A stretch of 64,000 nucleotides of DNA from Lentisphaeria bacterium (GTDB lineage Bacteria > Verrucomicrobiota > Lentisphaeria > Victivallales > Victivallaceae), in contig JABLYX010000017.1 in the NCBI GenBank assembly GCA_018265615.1, positions 16,699-80,698 on the forward strand. Direction: 5' to 3'. A model generated the notes under the pieces. It was not told the origin of the DNA. It made no database searches and worked only from the letters and a program-made list of their open reading frames with translations. A program made the position numbers and the translations under genes. Below are positions 10,180 through 19,364 of the stretch, piece by piece. Numbering within the stretch: position 1 is the first letter of the stretch; the number at the start of each line of letters is the position of its first letter.

Positions 10180-11298
10180 TCACCAGCCGGCGGGGCCGGT
10201 TTTATCGGCGCGGTGTTCGAAGCTCCGGAAGAGCTCCGGCATTCCATGTTCGAGCGGGGTCTGCGAATCGAGCGTCACGCTCTGTTCGCGCCAGTAGATG
10301 ATGTCGGGCAAATTGTCGCGGCAGCCGCAGCTGGCCGCGATGTGCAGGTGCGGCTTGAGCCGGAACGGCTCCGCCGCCGGCGGTTCGTCCCCGCGGTCGA
10401 GCCGGGCGAGCATGAGCTCGACATAGCGCTCCGCGAGCTCGCGCACCGGCAGCACGACGGTTGTGAGCGGCGGATTCATGCATTGTGAAAAGCCCGTGCC
10501 GTCGAAGCCGGTGACGGCGATGTCCTCCGGGACTTTGTAGCCGTGGCGCGTGAGATACCAGATCAGCCGCCCGGCGAAAAAATCGTTGCAGCAGACGACC
10601 GCGGTGACGCCCTCCTGCTTGATGAGTGAATCCAACTGCCGCCGGAAATCGAAATTCTCGGTCAGTTCCAGGAACCAGCTTTCCCGGGGGGCGATTCCGG
10701 CGTCCCTGAGCGCCGTCTCCCAGCCGGAGCGCTTCATCGGCTTGTCGCGGTTGGTCATGTAGACGATTTTCCGGTGCCCGTGCCCGAGCAGGTGATCGGT
10801 TGCGATGCGCGTGCCGTGCGCAAGGTCGAAGCCGAGGTCGCCGAGGGGGACGTTGTCGTAGCCGGTCACGATCGGAACCGGATAATCCTCGCGCTTCAGC
10901 TCGCAGCGGGAGTTCGCGAAGATGATCCCGTCGATATTGCGGCTCAGGAGGTCGCGGACGGCACGCTCGGGATTTTGCTCATCGTCCAGCAGCGTGGTGA
11001 GGAACGTCTGATAGCCCCGCCGGCAGAGCGCCTCGGAGATGTACCGCCGCAGGTCGCCCGGCGTTTCGTGCGTCCAGTTCGGCATGACCAGCCCGATGAT
11101 CCGGGACTCCTTGCCTTTCAGCTGCCGCGCCGCGGTGTTCGGCATGTAGCCGAGCTTCCGCGCCGTTTCCAGGATCTGCTCGCGCCGCGGGCCGGAGACG
11201 CCGATCCGCCCCTCCCGGCGGTTCAGGACGACCGAAACGACCGAGACGTCGACTCCGACCTCCCGTGCGATATCCTTCATCGTAACCTGTGACGCCAT
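10180..11298 (-). CDS. LacI-family transcriptional regulator
   Basis: 372 aa, AAGGAG site before the ATG at 11298. TMKDIAREVGVDVSVVSVVLN is the N-terminal LacI helix-turn-helix and GYMPNTAARQLKGKES the hinge helix region. The remainder is a periplasmic-binding-like sensor (IIGLVMPNW, DGIIFANS, AVVCCNDFFAGRLIWYL, DIAVTGFDGTGFSQCMNPPLTTV). It lies 53 bp upstream of the agarase-like GH and its own operator overlaps the transcription start, so it most likely represses both itself and the downstream GH/pseudopilin operon until a sugar ligand binds. Confidence 0.93.
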   Translation of the reverse strand: MASQVTMKDIAREVGVDVSVVSVVLNRREGRIGVSGPRREQILETARKLGYMPNTAARQLKGKESRIIGLVMPNWTHETPGDLRRYISEALCRRGYQTFLTTLLDDEQNPERAVRDLLSRNIDGIIFANSRCELKREDYPVPIVTGYDNVPLGDLGFDLAHGTRIATDHLLGHGHRKIVYMTNRDKPMKRSGWETALRDAGIAPRESWFLELTENFDFRRQLDSLIKQEGVTAVVCCNDFFAGRLIWYLTRHGYKVPEDIAVTGFDGTGFSQCMNPPLTTVVLPVRELAERYVELMLARLDRGDEPPAAEPFRLKPHLHIAASCGCRDNLPDIIYWREQSVTLDSQTPLEHGMPELFRSFEHRADKTGPAGW

Positions 11299-11316
11299 AT
11301 CCGGCTCCTTTGTTAT

Positions 11317-11330
11317 ATCAATCGTTTGAT
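11317..11330 (-). promoter_or_regulatory. LacI-type operator of the regulator gene
   Basis: Plus strand ATCAATCGTTTGAT, the exact reverse complement of the 14-mer at 10148-10161. It sits just downstream of the regulator's -10 box and 19 bases ahead of its ATG, a typical roadblock position for autorepression. Confidence 0.75.
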
Positions 11331-11333
11331 ATA

Positions 11334-11362
11334 ATTATGATGCAAATCGGGCCCGTTGTCAA
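11334..11362 (-). promoter_or_regulatory. Promoter of the LacI-type regulator
   Basis: Minus strand TTGACA (11362-11357), 17-base spacer, CATAAT (11339-11334). The operator lies immediately downstream. Confidence 0.6.
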
Positions 11363-11408
11363 TACCCCGATCGAAGATTTCCGGAAAATTTCCGGTTGGG
11401 GGAGGCGG

Positions 11409-12374
11409 CTACTCTCCGGGCTGCAGGCGGAAGACCGTGTTCCAGGTGTTCGAGGCGTTCCGGAAGCCGCCGGGGCCGTCCGCCGCCGCCGCGCACAGGT
11501 ACTCCGGCTCGCCTCTGCCGTCGAATGTCAGCTGCGGGCGCTCAAGGCAGCCGAGCGGAACGGGTTCGCCCCGTTCGTCGCGCAGCGCCCGCGAATAGGC
11601 TTTTTCACGGAAACGCCATGCAAGGCCGTCGGCGGACTCGAATGCCGCCCCGGCGTGCAGCTCGCCGGTGAGGCTGCCGCGCATGTCTTTCGCGATCATC
11701 CGGAAGCTCCTGCCGTCGTGCCAGACGAACGGGTCCTCCACGTCGAAATCCCGCATGACCGGATGCGGCGCGACCCGGCGGAAAGGGCCGGAGGGGGAAT
11801 CCGCGACCGCGAGGCCGATGCGGAGCCCCTCCGGCGTGTTGCTGCGGTAGTAGAGGAAAATTCTCCCGTCCGGCGCGACGCAGGGAGCCGGGTTCGTCAC
11901 GATCTGCCGGTCCCACGAGTCCGGCTCCGGGCACAGCACCGGTTCGGGGTTCATGCGCCACGGCCCGCGCGGCGACGGGGCGGACGCGCAGTAAATGCGG
12001 ATTCCCGCATAGGCTGCCGAGACCGCGCCGGCGTCCCGGCACTCCCGGGGAACGCGGTCCGGGCAGGCCGTGCCGATGAAGAAGAGCAGATAGGTTTCTC
12101 CATAGCGGATCACAGTCGGATTGTGCGCCATCTTCAGCGGAGCGGCGGGCAGAATCGTCCCGCACAGGCGGTAGGCCCCGTCCGGCTGCCCGCAGAAGGC
12201 GTGGACGATCCGGCTGAACAGGACATACCCCTCGAACATGGGGTGGCGCTTCTCCCAGCAGGAGGCGAACATGTGCCACCCGTCTTCGGCACGGACGACC
12301 GAGCCGCACCAGACCCAGGAGTCGGCGAGCCGCAGCCCGGCATCGCGCCGGAACACCAGATGATCGAAAAGCAT
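11409..12374 (-). CDS. GH43/GH117-like five-bladed beta-propeller glycosidase
   Basis: 321 aa from the ATG at 12374, which has GGAG 9 bases upstream; an ATG at 12389 is possible. Repeated blade motifs are visible: SWVWCGSVVRAEDGWHMFASCW, MAHNPTVIRYGETYLLFF, GIRIYCASAPSPRGPW, WDRQIVTNPAPCVAPDGRIFLYY, DVEDPFVWHDGRSFRMIAKD. These HNPTV and VEDPFVW motifs are characteristic of clan GH-F/J-type propellers such as GH43, GH117 and related families. No signal peptide is evident. It follows the 816-aa GH gene by about 16 bp in the same operon; substrate unknown. Confidence 0.75.
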   Translation of the reverse strand: MLFDHLVFRRDAGLRLADSWVWCGSVVRAEDGWHMFASCWEKRHPMFEGYVLFSRIVHAFCGQPDGAYRLCGTILPAAPLKMAHNPTVIRYGETYLLFFIGTACPDRVPRECRDAGAVSAAYAGIRIYCASAPSPRGPWRMNPEPVLCPEPDSWDRQIVTNPAPCVAPDGRIFLYYRSNTPEGLRIGLAVADSPSGPFRRVAPHPVMRDFDVEDPFVWHDGRSFRMIAKDMRGSLTGELHAGAAFESADGLAWRFREKAYSRALRDERGEPVPLGCLERPQLTFDGRGEPEYLCAAAADGPGGFRNASNTWNTVFRLQPGE

Positions 12375-12390
12375 CGTGACTGTCTCCATC

Positions 12391-14841
12391 TCATTTCTTT
12401 TCGGGAACCGGAGCCGGAATCTCGATTGGCCCGACGGTGAATTTTTCGTCCGGATAACGGGTTGCCATCTGCAATTCATCCACATGAACAAAGGGTTCCA
12501 TATCCTCAGGGAACACGACGGTGACAAGGGACGGTTCGTTTCCGGTGCATGGCGGAACCGCGAAGGTTTCGCGGCGCGGCCTGCCGTTCCGGTCTTTTCC
12601 GGCGACGACCAGCCGCAGTTCCCGCTGTTCGGCCCTGCCTTCCGTGTGCTGCAGCCGGAACCGGATTGCCCGGGCGCGCCGGAACAGGTCGGGGCGCAGG
12701 GGGACGAATATCCGTTTCCCGTAATATCGCCGGTAGCAGTTTTCCGGATTTTCCGCCGTGAATACGGTTCCGGCCGGAGAATGCAGCCGCGTTTCGAAAG
12801 GCGGCTCCGGTGCAGGGGCGGGGCCGCCCGGAAGCGGGCGCCATGCCGATTCCTCCGTATCAAGCCGGAACGCCGGAATCTCCGCGGCGGAGATATGCTT
12901 CCCTCCGAAGCTGCCTGAAACCCGCAGCCTCGTCCAGCCGTTCCCGCCCCGTTCCGGGCGGACCGTCGCGTACAGCACCCTGCGCTCCTGCGGCGCGAGC
13001 GCGAGATCGAATCCGGCGGGGAGTTTCGCACCGGAGAGCGTGAGCGTCCCCCGCTTCTCCGCATCGTCAAAGTTGTAAACTTCCAGCCTCAGGCGGGCCT
13101 CCGGCGCGGTGAGCAGCGCATATGTCCCGCTCATGGAGGGGGACAGGCCGCTCTCCGGCACCATGCGGACGACGACCGTCTTGTCGAGCTCCGGCCTCTC
13201 CGGGGCCCGGAACCGGTTCCGGGGAGCCGGTGCGGGAGAAGCCGGTTTCAGGCCGGAGAGCCGCGTGATGAAAATCGGCAGCTCCGAAAGTTCCGCATTG
13301 AGCTTTCCGCCTGCCGCAACCGCGTCCGGCAAGCTCCGCCCATACATATCCGATACGGGAAAGCGCCCGCCGCGGCCGGGGAACGGGATGGCCTTCCGCT
13401 CAGGAACCGGCAGGGCGTAGCTTTGGAACCGCCCCCGGTACAGATCCATGAAGCCCGCTTTCCAGACGGCCAGCACCTGCGTTTTATCCGGGAGCGCAAA
13501 AAGCATCGCACGCATTCCGGTTCCGGCGCCGTATTCCCCGAGATACTCCGCGCTTCCGAGAAGCCGCGAAAGGTTCGCGAGGACCGTGAGTGCCGGTTTC
13601 GCGCTGCCGTCCGGGCGGGTCAGCGCATAGTGCTCCCCCGCGTAGGCAGGAAGGTAGAAGAGGAAATTCGCGGTGACGCCGAGCGCGATCATGCGGAGGT
13701 TCGATTTGACGGCGAACTCCGCCTGGATCCGTTCCTGCTCCGGGCTTTGCCGACGGAGCGTTCCATCGGCGGGATCGGCTCCCCCGGACGGGCACCCCGC
13801 GGCGGAGATGTCGCCGTTCTCCGTCACGAAAACGGCCCGTCCGGCTCCTCCGATCCGGTCGAGCGCCGCGAGATACATGCCGGCAAACGCTTCGTAATCG
13901 GCGGGATAGCGGTATGCGTGAAAGTTGAATATATCGAAGTAGTCGCCGCAGCCGTTCCGGAAGAACTCCTTCACATATTCCGGGTCCCCCTGCGAAAAAC
14001 TCGGGGAGAGCACCGTCATTTCCGGCGAACCGGCCTTTAGCCCGAGATATCCCGCTTTCGTCGCGGCGGCCATATCCCAGACCGTGTCCGTCTTGCAGTC
14101 CGGCTCGTTGCCGTATTCGGCATACCGCATACTTCCGCCGAGTTCGGCGGCATATTCCCGGCAATGCTTATAGACCTGCCGCAGGTCCGGCGGGTTGCGG
14201 TAACGTGTGTCGCCCGGATCCGCATGCCGCCGCTGCGGCGGTGCCGGTTCTCCGGGCACGGCCGCTCCGAGCACCGAGAAGTGCAGCCCCTCGAGCATGC
14301 CGACCGGTTCGATCCCGCGGGAACGGGAGAGTTCCGCCGCGGCTTTCCGCCCGGAGAGCCACGGGAAGGGGCGGCCGTCTCCGCTGCGGTCGCGCTGGAT
14401 CGTCACGCCTGCGCGGTACGCCAGCTCCGCCGCCGTCTCCGGAGAAAGGTGTCCCCGCCGCACAGGCTCGGGGCGAAACGAAGTGCTCATCCCGATATCG
14501 AGCGCGAACGGATTCAGTTCGGGCTTCGGAGCTGAAGCGGGACGGGGAACGACGGAGAACGAAACACGTTCGGATTTTCCATCCGCGTTTGTGCGGACCA
14601 GCTCATAGTATCCGCGTCCGCACGGTTCGAGCCGGAATGCTTTGCCGGGACACTCCAGGTTCCGGATCACGCGGTTCTCCGCGTCATGCAGCCGCCAGCT
14701 CCCGGCGTCTGCCGGGGCCGCTTTGAATGCGAGCGGTTCATCGGGGAAGAACAGTCCGCCGGGTGCTTCCGGGACCGGAGAAGCGAAGGCGGCGGGCAGG
14801 CACATCGCCGCCGCAAGGAACGGGAGCCGTTTCAAGTTCAT
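12391..14841 (-). CDS. Secreted clan GH-A glycoside hydrolase, multidomain
   Basis: 816 aa with signal peptide (MNLKRLPFLAAAMCLPAAFA). Residues about 25-100 form an Ig-like N-domain. The barrel follows: RYAEYGNEPD places the acid/base at E246 and AVFVTENGD the nucleophile at E341; FDIFNFHAYRYP is the usual strand between. After about residue 480 there are beta-rich domains ending near LQMATRYPDEKFTVGPIEI, probably carbohydrate-binding. Similar to GH39-like hypothetical enzymes but no family can be fixed. It is between a pseudopilin gene (18 bp upstream) and the propeller glycosidase in a three-gene operon. Confidence 0.8.
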   Translation of the reverse strand: MNLKRLPFLAAAMCLPAAFASPVPEAPGGLFFPDEPLAFKAAPADAGSWRLHDAENRVIRNLECPGKAFRLEPCGRGYYELVRTNADGKSERVSFSVVPRPASAPKPELNPFALDIGMSTSFRPEPVRRGHLSPETAAELAYRAGVTIQRDRSGDGRPFPWLSGRKAAAELSRSRGIEPVGMLEGLHFSVLGAAVPGEPAPPQRRHADPGDTRYRNPPDLRQVYKHCREYAAELGGSMRYAEYGNEPDCKTDTVWDMAAATKAGYLGLKAGSPEMTVLSPSFSQGDPEYVKEFFRNGCGDYFDIFNFHAYRYPADYEAFAGMYLAALDRIGGAGRAVFVTENGDISAAGCPSGGADPADGTLRRQSPEQERIQAEFAVKSNLRMIALGVTANFLFYLPAYAGEHYALTRPDGSAKPALTVLANLSRLLGSAEYLGEYGAGTGMRAMLFALPDKTQVLAVWKAGFMDLYRGRFQSYALPVPERKAIPFPGRGGRFPVSDMYGRSLPDAVAAGGKLNAELSELPIFITRLSGLKPASPAPAPRNRFRAPERPELDKTVVVRMVPESGLSPSMSGTYALLTAPEARLRLEVYNFDDAEKRGTLTLSGAKLPAGFDLALAPQERRVLYATVRPERGGNGWTRLRVSGSFGGKHISAAEIPAFRLDTEESAWRPLPGGPAPAPEPPFETRLHSPAGTVFTAENPENCYRRYYGKRIFVPLRPDLFRRARAIRFRLQHTEGRAEQRELRLVVAGKDRNGRPRRETFAVPPCTGNEPSLVTVVFPEDMEPFVHVDELQMATRYPDEKFTVGPIEIPAPVPEKK

Positions 14842-14859
14842 TGCTTCAGTTCCCCGGGG

Positions 14860-15513
14860 TCAGTCGTGCGTATAGAAGTTGTGCTCCGCTTCGCGGGTTC
14901 CCCAGAACCCCTCGGAGAATTTCATCGAACTGTGGCCGTCCACCCAGAGAACGCCGCAGAAGGAGTTGTGCCGCGCCAGCGGATACGCGAATTCCCAGTT
15001 CGGGTTGATGTAGTAGCAGTTGTTGATCTCGTAGCGGTTCTCCGCCATATAGACCTTATGGGAGGGATTCCGCACGCCGGGGTATTTGCTGCCGTTCACG
15101 TTGTAGCTTTCCGTGGCGGGGTGGACGCCCGGAAAATAGGTGTAGTTGATTCCGTACGACACCCAGTTCGGCAGCGCCGCGGGATCGGTTCCCGGCGGAA
15201 TCACCATGGAGGGGCAGCGGCTGTAAAGCGTGCGCGGATTGTATTTATAAGCCTCGTCACGCGCTTTGCCGGAAAGGTTTGAATAATGCTCCTCCATGAC
15301 CTTGAAGAAGGTACGGAAATACGGGTAGTGGTCGTTCCAGTCGTTGCGGTAGAACGCCAGCATGCTTCCGCTGCTCTTCAGGTTGTTGAGGCAGCTTGTG
15401 CGGCGGGCTTTCTCCCGCGCCTGGTTCAGCGCGGGCAGCAGCATGCTCGCCAGGATGGTGATGATCGCAATCACGACGAGCAGCTCGATCAATGTAAAGC
15501 GGCGGTGTGACAC
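14860..15513 (-). CDS. Pseudopilin-like protein (prepilin-type N-terminus), GTG start
   Basis: 217 aa. The start is GTG at 15513 with a strong AGGAGG about 7 bases upstream; no ATG fits. [19 protein letters not shown] gives a five-residue leader and prepilin motif; [19 protein letters not shown] is the following helix. The C-terminal [20 protein letters not shown] is an H-x9-DG-like signature. First gene of the operon with the 816-aa GH and the propeller glycosidase; an AraC gene is divergent. Confidence 0.85.
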   Translation of the reverse strand: MSHRRFTLIELLVVIAIITILASMLLPALNQAREKARRTSCLNNLKSSGSMLAFYRNDWNDHYPYFRTFFKVMEEHYSNLSGKARDEAYKYNPRTLYSRCPSMVIPPGTDPAALPNWVSYGINYTYFPGVHPATESYNVNGSKYPGVRNPSHKVYMAENRYEINNCYYINPNWEFAYPLARHNSFCGVLWVDGHSSMKFSEGFWGTREAEHNFYTHD

Positions 15514-15710
15514 CTGATTCCTCCCTGCCGGAAGCCCCGGCGGTTGTTGTATGTTTCAGTACCCGCTTTTAGTATACCGGAAAAACTTGTTTTTGAGAAT
15601 GGATGATCGGAAAAAGAACTGGACTTTTTGTCATTTTTTTTCATTTTTCCACTTGCCGCACCGGGAATCCGGCCTATATTACTCCTGAAATACGGAGGCG
15701 GGCAACTCGG

Positions 15711-16535
15711 ATGAATATCCGCAAAAATCACTATGTGAAGCCGGATCCGGAACGGAACGACTTCCTTTCCTCTTTCCGGATCCGGCCGATTCTGGCCGGG
15801 TTTGCCGAGGATATTACGGAGTGGCCCCGGAACCCGGATTTTCTGAACGACTTCTTTTTCCGGCTTTACCTTCCCGTCACGGGAGCGTTCCGGATCCGCA
15901 CGGCGGCGGAGGAGATGGAGATTGTGCCGGGGGCCCTCTACCTTATCCCTGCATTTGTCCCATGCAAATTCTCCGGCGTTGCGCCGAGCACGCATGATTA
16001 CATCCATTTCAGCTCCCCGCAGCTGCGGACCGTTCCCGCGCTCTCGTTTCTGCGGAAGCACATTCCCGGGGACATCACTGCTGTCCGGACCCGTTTCGCG
16101 GCCGTGCGGGAGGAGCTGGCTTCCGGCTCGCTGCAGGGGCTCGTGGAGGCGCGTCACCACATTGAGCTGCTGCTGCTGCCGTTTCTTGAGGAGGGCGCCG
16201 GCACGGGCGCCCGCATCGGCCTCCGCTTCGCTGAGCTGCTGAATTACATCGAGCTGCACCTCGACGAACCGCTGCATTCGCCGGAGCTCGCCGCCCGCAT
16301 GGGGATGTCGCGCGCGGAGTTTTCCGCGGAGTTCCGGCGCTGTTTCGGGATCACGCCGAAGCAGTACCTCGTCCGCAGCCGTCTCGCTCTCGCCCGCCGG
16401 CTGTTGGTCGAAAGTTCCATGCAGATCAAGGAGATCGCGCTTCGCTGCGGCTACGACGACCCGTTCTTCTTCAGCCGTCAGTTCCGCCGTTACACGGGGC
16501 TTTCCCCCGTCGTTTTCCGCCGGACAGGGCGCTGA
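15711..16535 (+). CDS. AraC-family transcriptional regulator
   Basis: 274 aa from the ATG at 15711 (GGAGG about 12 bases upstream); upstream in-frame codons overlap the promoter. The N-terminal half is a cupin-like ligand domain (FFFRLYLPVTGAFRI, EIVPGALYLIPAF). The C-terminal DNA-binding domain has SPELAARMGMSRAEFSAEFRR and MQIKEIALRCGYDDPFFFSR, both AraC helix-turn-helices. It is divergent from the pseudopilin/GH operon, its likely target. Its stop is 1 bp from the end of the convergent AraC gene. Confidence 0.9.
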   Translation: MNIRKNHYVKPDPERNDFLSSFRIRPILAGFAEDITEWPRNPDFLNDFFFRLYLPVTGAFRIRTAAEEMEIVPGALYLIPAFVPCKFSGVAPSTHDYIHFSSPQLRTVPALSFLRKHIPGDITAVRTRFAAVREELASGSLQGLVEARHHIELLLLPFLEEGAGTGARIGLRFAELLNYIELHLDEPLHSPELAARMGMSRAEFSAEFRRCFGITPKQYLVRSRLALARRLLVESSMQIKEIALRCGYDDPFFFSRQFRRYTGLSPVVFRRTGR

Positions 16536-16536
16536 C

Positions 16537-17367
16537 TCAGGGGAGCGCGTCCGTGGCGCGGAGCTCTTTCGGGGTCCGGCCGAACGCCTGCCTTACGGTG
16601 CGCGAGAACTGCGACTGGTCGGGGATGCCGACTTCTGCGGCGATTTCCGCGACGGTCAGCTCCCCCGCTTTCAGCAGCGTGACCGCACGCTGAAGCCGGA
16701 ACTGCTTCAGGTATTCGCCGGGCGAACAGTGCATGCGGCTCCGGAAGTGGCGGTTCAGCGTGGTCCGGTGCATGCGCATCCGGGCGGCGAGCGTGTTCAC
16801 GTTGAGGCCGCTCTCCCGGAATCCCTCCCGGATGAGCCCGATGCAGCGTTCGCAGATCCGGTCCGATTCGCGCTCCTCCGCGCCGCCCCGGCCGGCCTGC
16901 GCGAGAATCGCAAGCAGCACGGCCGCGAGGCGGCGGAGCTCGTGCGGCGTCATCCTCTGCAGTCCGGATTCGATGTCGAGGAAGAGCCCGGCCGGGCAGG
17001 GGCCCGCGCCGGCGATCCGGTGCGGGTAACCGTAGCTTTCGATGATCTCATCCGCGAGCCGGCCGTCGAAGGTGATCCAGCGCAGCTCCCACTCCGGCGA
17101 CAGCGAACGGTAGCCGTGCGTCTGGCGCGACCCTTTCCAGACGGCATCGCCGGGTCCGAGCCGCAGGGGGGCGCCGTCGATGAGAATCTCCCCGAGCCCC
17201 GCCACGCCCCAGAAGAGCTGAACGAAGTTTTCGCGCGCGTGTTCCGTCTCCCGGTACTCCGCCGGGAGGCGGTAGTGTCCGGCTGAACGCGCGTAGAGCG
17301 GCAGCCCCCACTCCGGCAGGCACGTGAAGCCGGGCCGGGCGATGATTTTCGTCATTTTTCTGTTCAT
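16537..17367 (-). CDS. AraC-family transcriptional regulator
   Basis: 276 aa; ATGs at 17367 and 17355 are both possible and neither has a strong ribosome site. Cupin sensor: FVQLFWGVAGLGEILIDGAPLRLGPGDAVW. DNA-binding domain: VNTLAARMRMHRTTLNRHFRSRM and LTVAEIAAEVGIPDQSQFSRTV. It diverges from the GH35 operon with only 107 bp between, so it is the probable regulator of 17475-22270. Confidence 0.9.
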   Translation of the reverse strand: MNRKMTKIIARPGFTCLPEWGLPLYARSAGHYRLPAEYRETEHARENFVQLFWGVAGLGEILIDGAPLRLGPGDAVWKGSRQTHGYRSLSPEWELRWITFDGRLADEIIESYGYPHRIAGAGPCPAGLFLDIESGLQRMTPHELRRLAAVLLAILAQAGRGGAEERESDRICERCIGLIREGFRESGLNVNTLAARMRMHRTTLNRHFRSRMHCSPGEYLKQFRLQRAVTLLKAGELTVAEIAAEVGIPDQSQFSRTVRQAFGRTPKELRATDALP

Positions 17368-17402
17368 GCATCAAACCGCACAGTAATGCTTCATTTGTCC
17401 GA

Positions 17403-17436
17403 TTGAAACAGCCGTGATATGCGAATATTATAATAT
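17403..17436 (+). promoter_or_regulatory. Divergent promoter region between AraC and GH35 genes
   Basis: TTGAAA (17403-17408), a 17-base spacer and TATTAT (17426-17431) point toward the GH35 gene. The -10 is embedded in a perfect 12-bp palindrome ATATTATAATAT (17425-17436), which could serve both strands or be a regulator contact. Confidence 0.45.
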
Positions 17437-17474
17437 CATCGCAAACATCAAAATGCAAATGAAAGGGTACGGCG

Positions 17475-19256
17475 ATGGCGGGGACAGTGGAAATCCGGGG
17501 CGGGGAGATTCTGATCGACGGGGCGGGGACGCAGATTCTTTCGGGGGCGATGCACTACTTCCGGATCCATCCGGAATACTGGCGGGACCGGCTCGTGAAG
17601 CTGCGCCGGTGCGGGCTGAATACGGTCGAGACCTATCTTGCGTGGAACTTCCACGAGCCGCGCAGGGGCGAATTCGATTTCTCCGGGTGGCGGGACTTCA
17701 CCGCGTTCCTGAAAATCGCGCAGGAGGAGAAGCTCCACGCGATCGTCCGCCCCGGCCCGTACATCTGTTCGGAGTGGGATCTCGGCGGGCTCCCCGCCTG
17801 GCTGCTGAACGAGCCCGGCCTGCGGCTGCGCTGTTCGAACCGGCCCTATCTGGAGGCTGTCCGCAGCTACATGAGCCGTGTGCTCGGACTCCTGAAGCCG
17901 CTGCAGCACACCGAGGGCGGCCCGGTCATCGCGATGCAGGTCGAGAATGAATACGGATCCTACGGCAACGACCGTGCCTACATGGAGTTCGTGCGCGGCT
18001 GCTTCGATGAGGCCGGGATCACGGTTCCTTTGTTCACCTCCGACGGGGAAACGCCCGGAGGCTCAGGGTTTGAAGCCGGCATGCTGCCGGGCGTGCTCGC
18101 CACCGCGAACTTCCGCAACCATCCCGCGAAGCGGCTCCCCGCGCTCGAACAGCTCCGGCCCGGCGAACCGAAATTCGTCATGGAGCTCTGGGACGGCGGC
18201 GCACACCACTGGGGGAAGATGTACCCCCGGCACGAGGCGGAGGGGGTCCGGCGGGACGTCCGCGAAATCCTCGAGAACGGCTTTCATATGAATTTATACA
18301 TGTTTCACGGCGGCAGCAACTTCGGCTTTATGAACGGCGGGAACATCTACGACGGGCGCTATCTTCCGATGCTCTCGACCTACGACGTCGACGCGGCGCT
18401 CTCCGAGGAGGGCGACCCTGCGCCGAAATATTTCGCCATCCGCGACGAGATCCGGAAGCTCCGCCCGGAGCTTCCCGCCGGGGAGCCCGCCGTTCTCGAA
18501 AAACGCGCCTACGGGGAGATTCCGCTGACCTCTTCGGCGCTGCTGCTCGGCTCGCTGCCGCGTCTGAGCCGCCCGGTCCGCTCCGCTGCGCCGGAACCGA
18601 TGGAGCGGTTCGGCCAGAATTACGGCTACATCCTCTACCGCACCCGTTCGGCGCAGCCCGGGATCTTCCAGCTGACGCTTGACGGCCTGAAGGACCGCGC
18701 CGTCGTCATGGTGAACGGCGCGGTCGCCGGGGTCGTATACCGCAACGATCCGCAGCCGGTCTGCACGGTCAGCGTGCCGGAGGAGGGAGGGACGCTCGAC
18801 ATCCTCGTTGAAAACATGGGCCGTGTGAATTTCGGCCCGGATATGGAGCTTGAGCTCAAGGGGGTGCGCGGCGTCCGGCGCGGCGGGCAGTTTCTGTTCG
18901 GGTGGGAGATCTTTCCGCTCGAGTTCGACCGGGCCCCGGAGCCGGAGTGGCGCGACGGCGTGCCGGAGGAGGGCTGCGGCCCGCTCTTTCTGCGCGGTTT
19001 CCTCGAAATCTCCGGCGACCCGTGCGACACTTTTCTCGCGGTTCCGCGCGGAACGCGCGGCTGCGTTTTTGTGAACGGCTTCAACCTCGGCCGTTACTGG
19101 GAAGTCGGTCCGCAGCGCACTTTGTATGTCCCCGCCCCGCTCCTGCGGACAGGGCGGAACGAGTTCATCGTCTTCGACCTCCAGGGAGCCGCCGGGCTCC
19201 GCCTCATTTCGCAGGACAGGCGCGACTTCGGCCCCGCCTTCACCATGCAGATCTGA
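17475..19256 (+). CDS. GH35 family beta-galactosidase, cytoplasmic
   Basis: 593 aa. LSGAMHYFRIHPEYW, VETYLAWNFHEPRRGEFDFSG and VRPGPYICSEWDLGGLPAWL are hallmark GH35 blocks. VENEYGSYG puts the acid/base at E159 and FVMELWDGGAHHWG the nucleophile at E237. The C-terminal half has two jelly-roll domains including QPGIFQLTLDGLKDRAVVMVNG and VFVNGFNLGRYWEVGPQ. No signal peptide, unlike the neighbouring GHs, so it probably finishes imported oligosaccharides in the cytoplasm. First gene of a three-gene plus-strand operon. Confidence 0.95.
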   Translation: MAGTVEIRGGEILIDGAGTQILSGAMHYFRIHPEYWRDRLVKLRRCGLNTVETYLAWNFHEPRRGEFDFSGWRDFTAFLKIAQEEKLHAIVRPGPYICSEWDLGGLPAWLLNEPGLRLRCSNRPYLEAVRSYMSRVLGLLKPLQHTEGGPVIAMQVENEYGSYGNDRAYMEFVRGCFDEAGITVPLFTSDGETPGGSGFEAGMLPGVLATANFRNHPAKRLPALEQLRPGEPKFVMELWDGGAHHWGKMYPRHEAEGVRRDVREILENGFHMNLYMFHGGSNFGFMNGGNIYDGRYLPMLSTYDVDAALSEEGDPAPKYFAIRDEIRKLRPELPAGEPAVLEKRAYGEIPLTSSALLLGSLPRLSRPVRSAAPEPMERFGQNYGYILYRTRSAQPGIFQLTLDGLKDRAVVMVNGAVAGVVYRNDPQPVCTVSVPEEGGTLDILVENMGRVNFGPDMELELKGVRGVRRGGQFLFGWEIFPLEFDRAPEPEWRDGVPEEGCGPLFLRGFLEISGDPCDTFLAVPRGTRGCVFVNGFNLGRYWEVGPQRTLYVPAPLLRTGRNEFIVFDLQGAAGLRLISQDRRDFGPAFTMQI

Positions 19257-19364
19257 CGGCCGGCTCTGCCGCGGAGTGGAATAAGCGGTTTCAGCTGCGG
19301 CGGCGTTTGCTTTTTCCCGGTTTGCATATAAAGTATGTGCAAGACAGTTCAGGAGGGAACCCAT

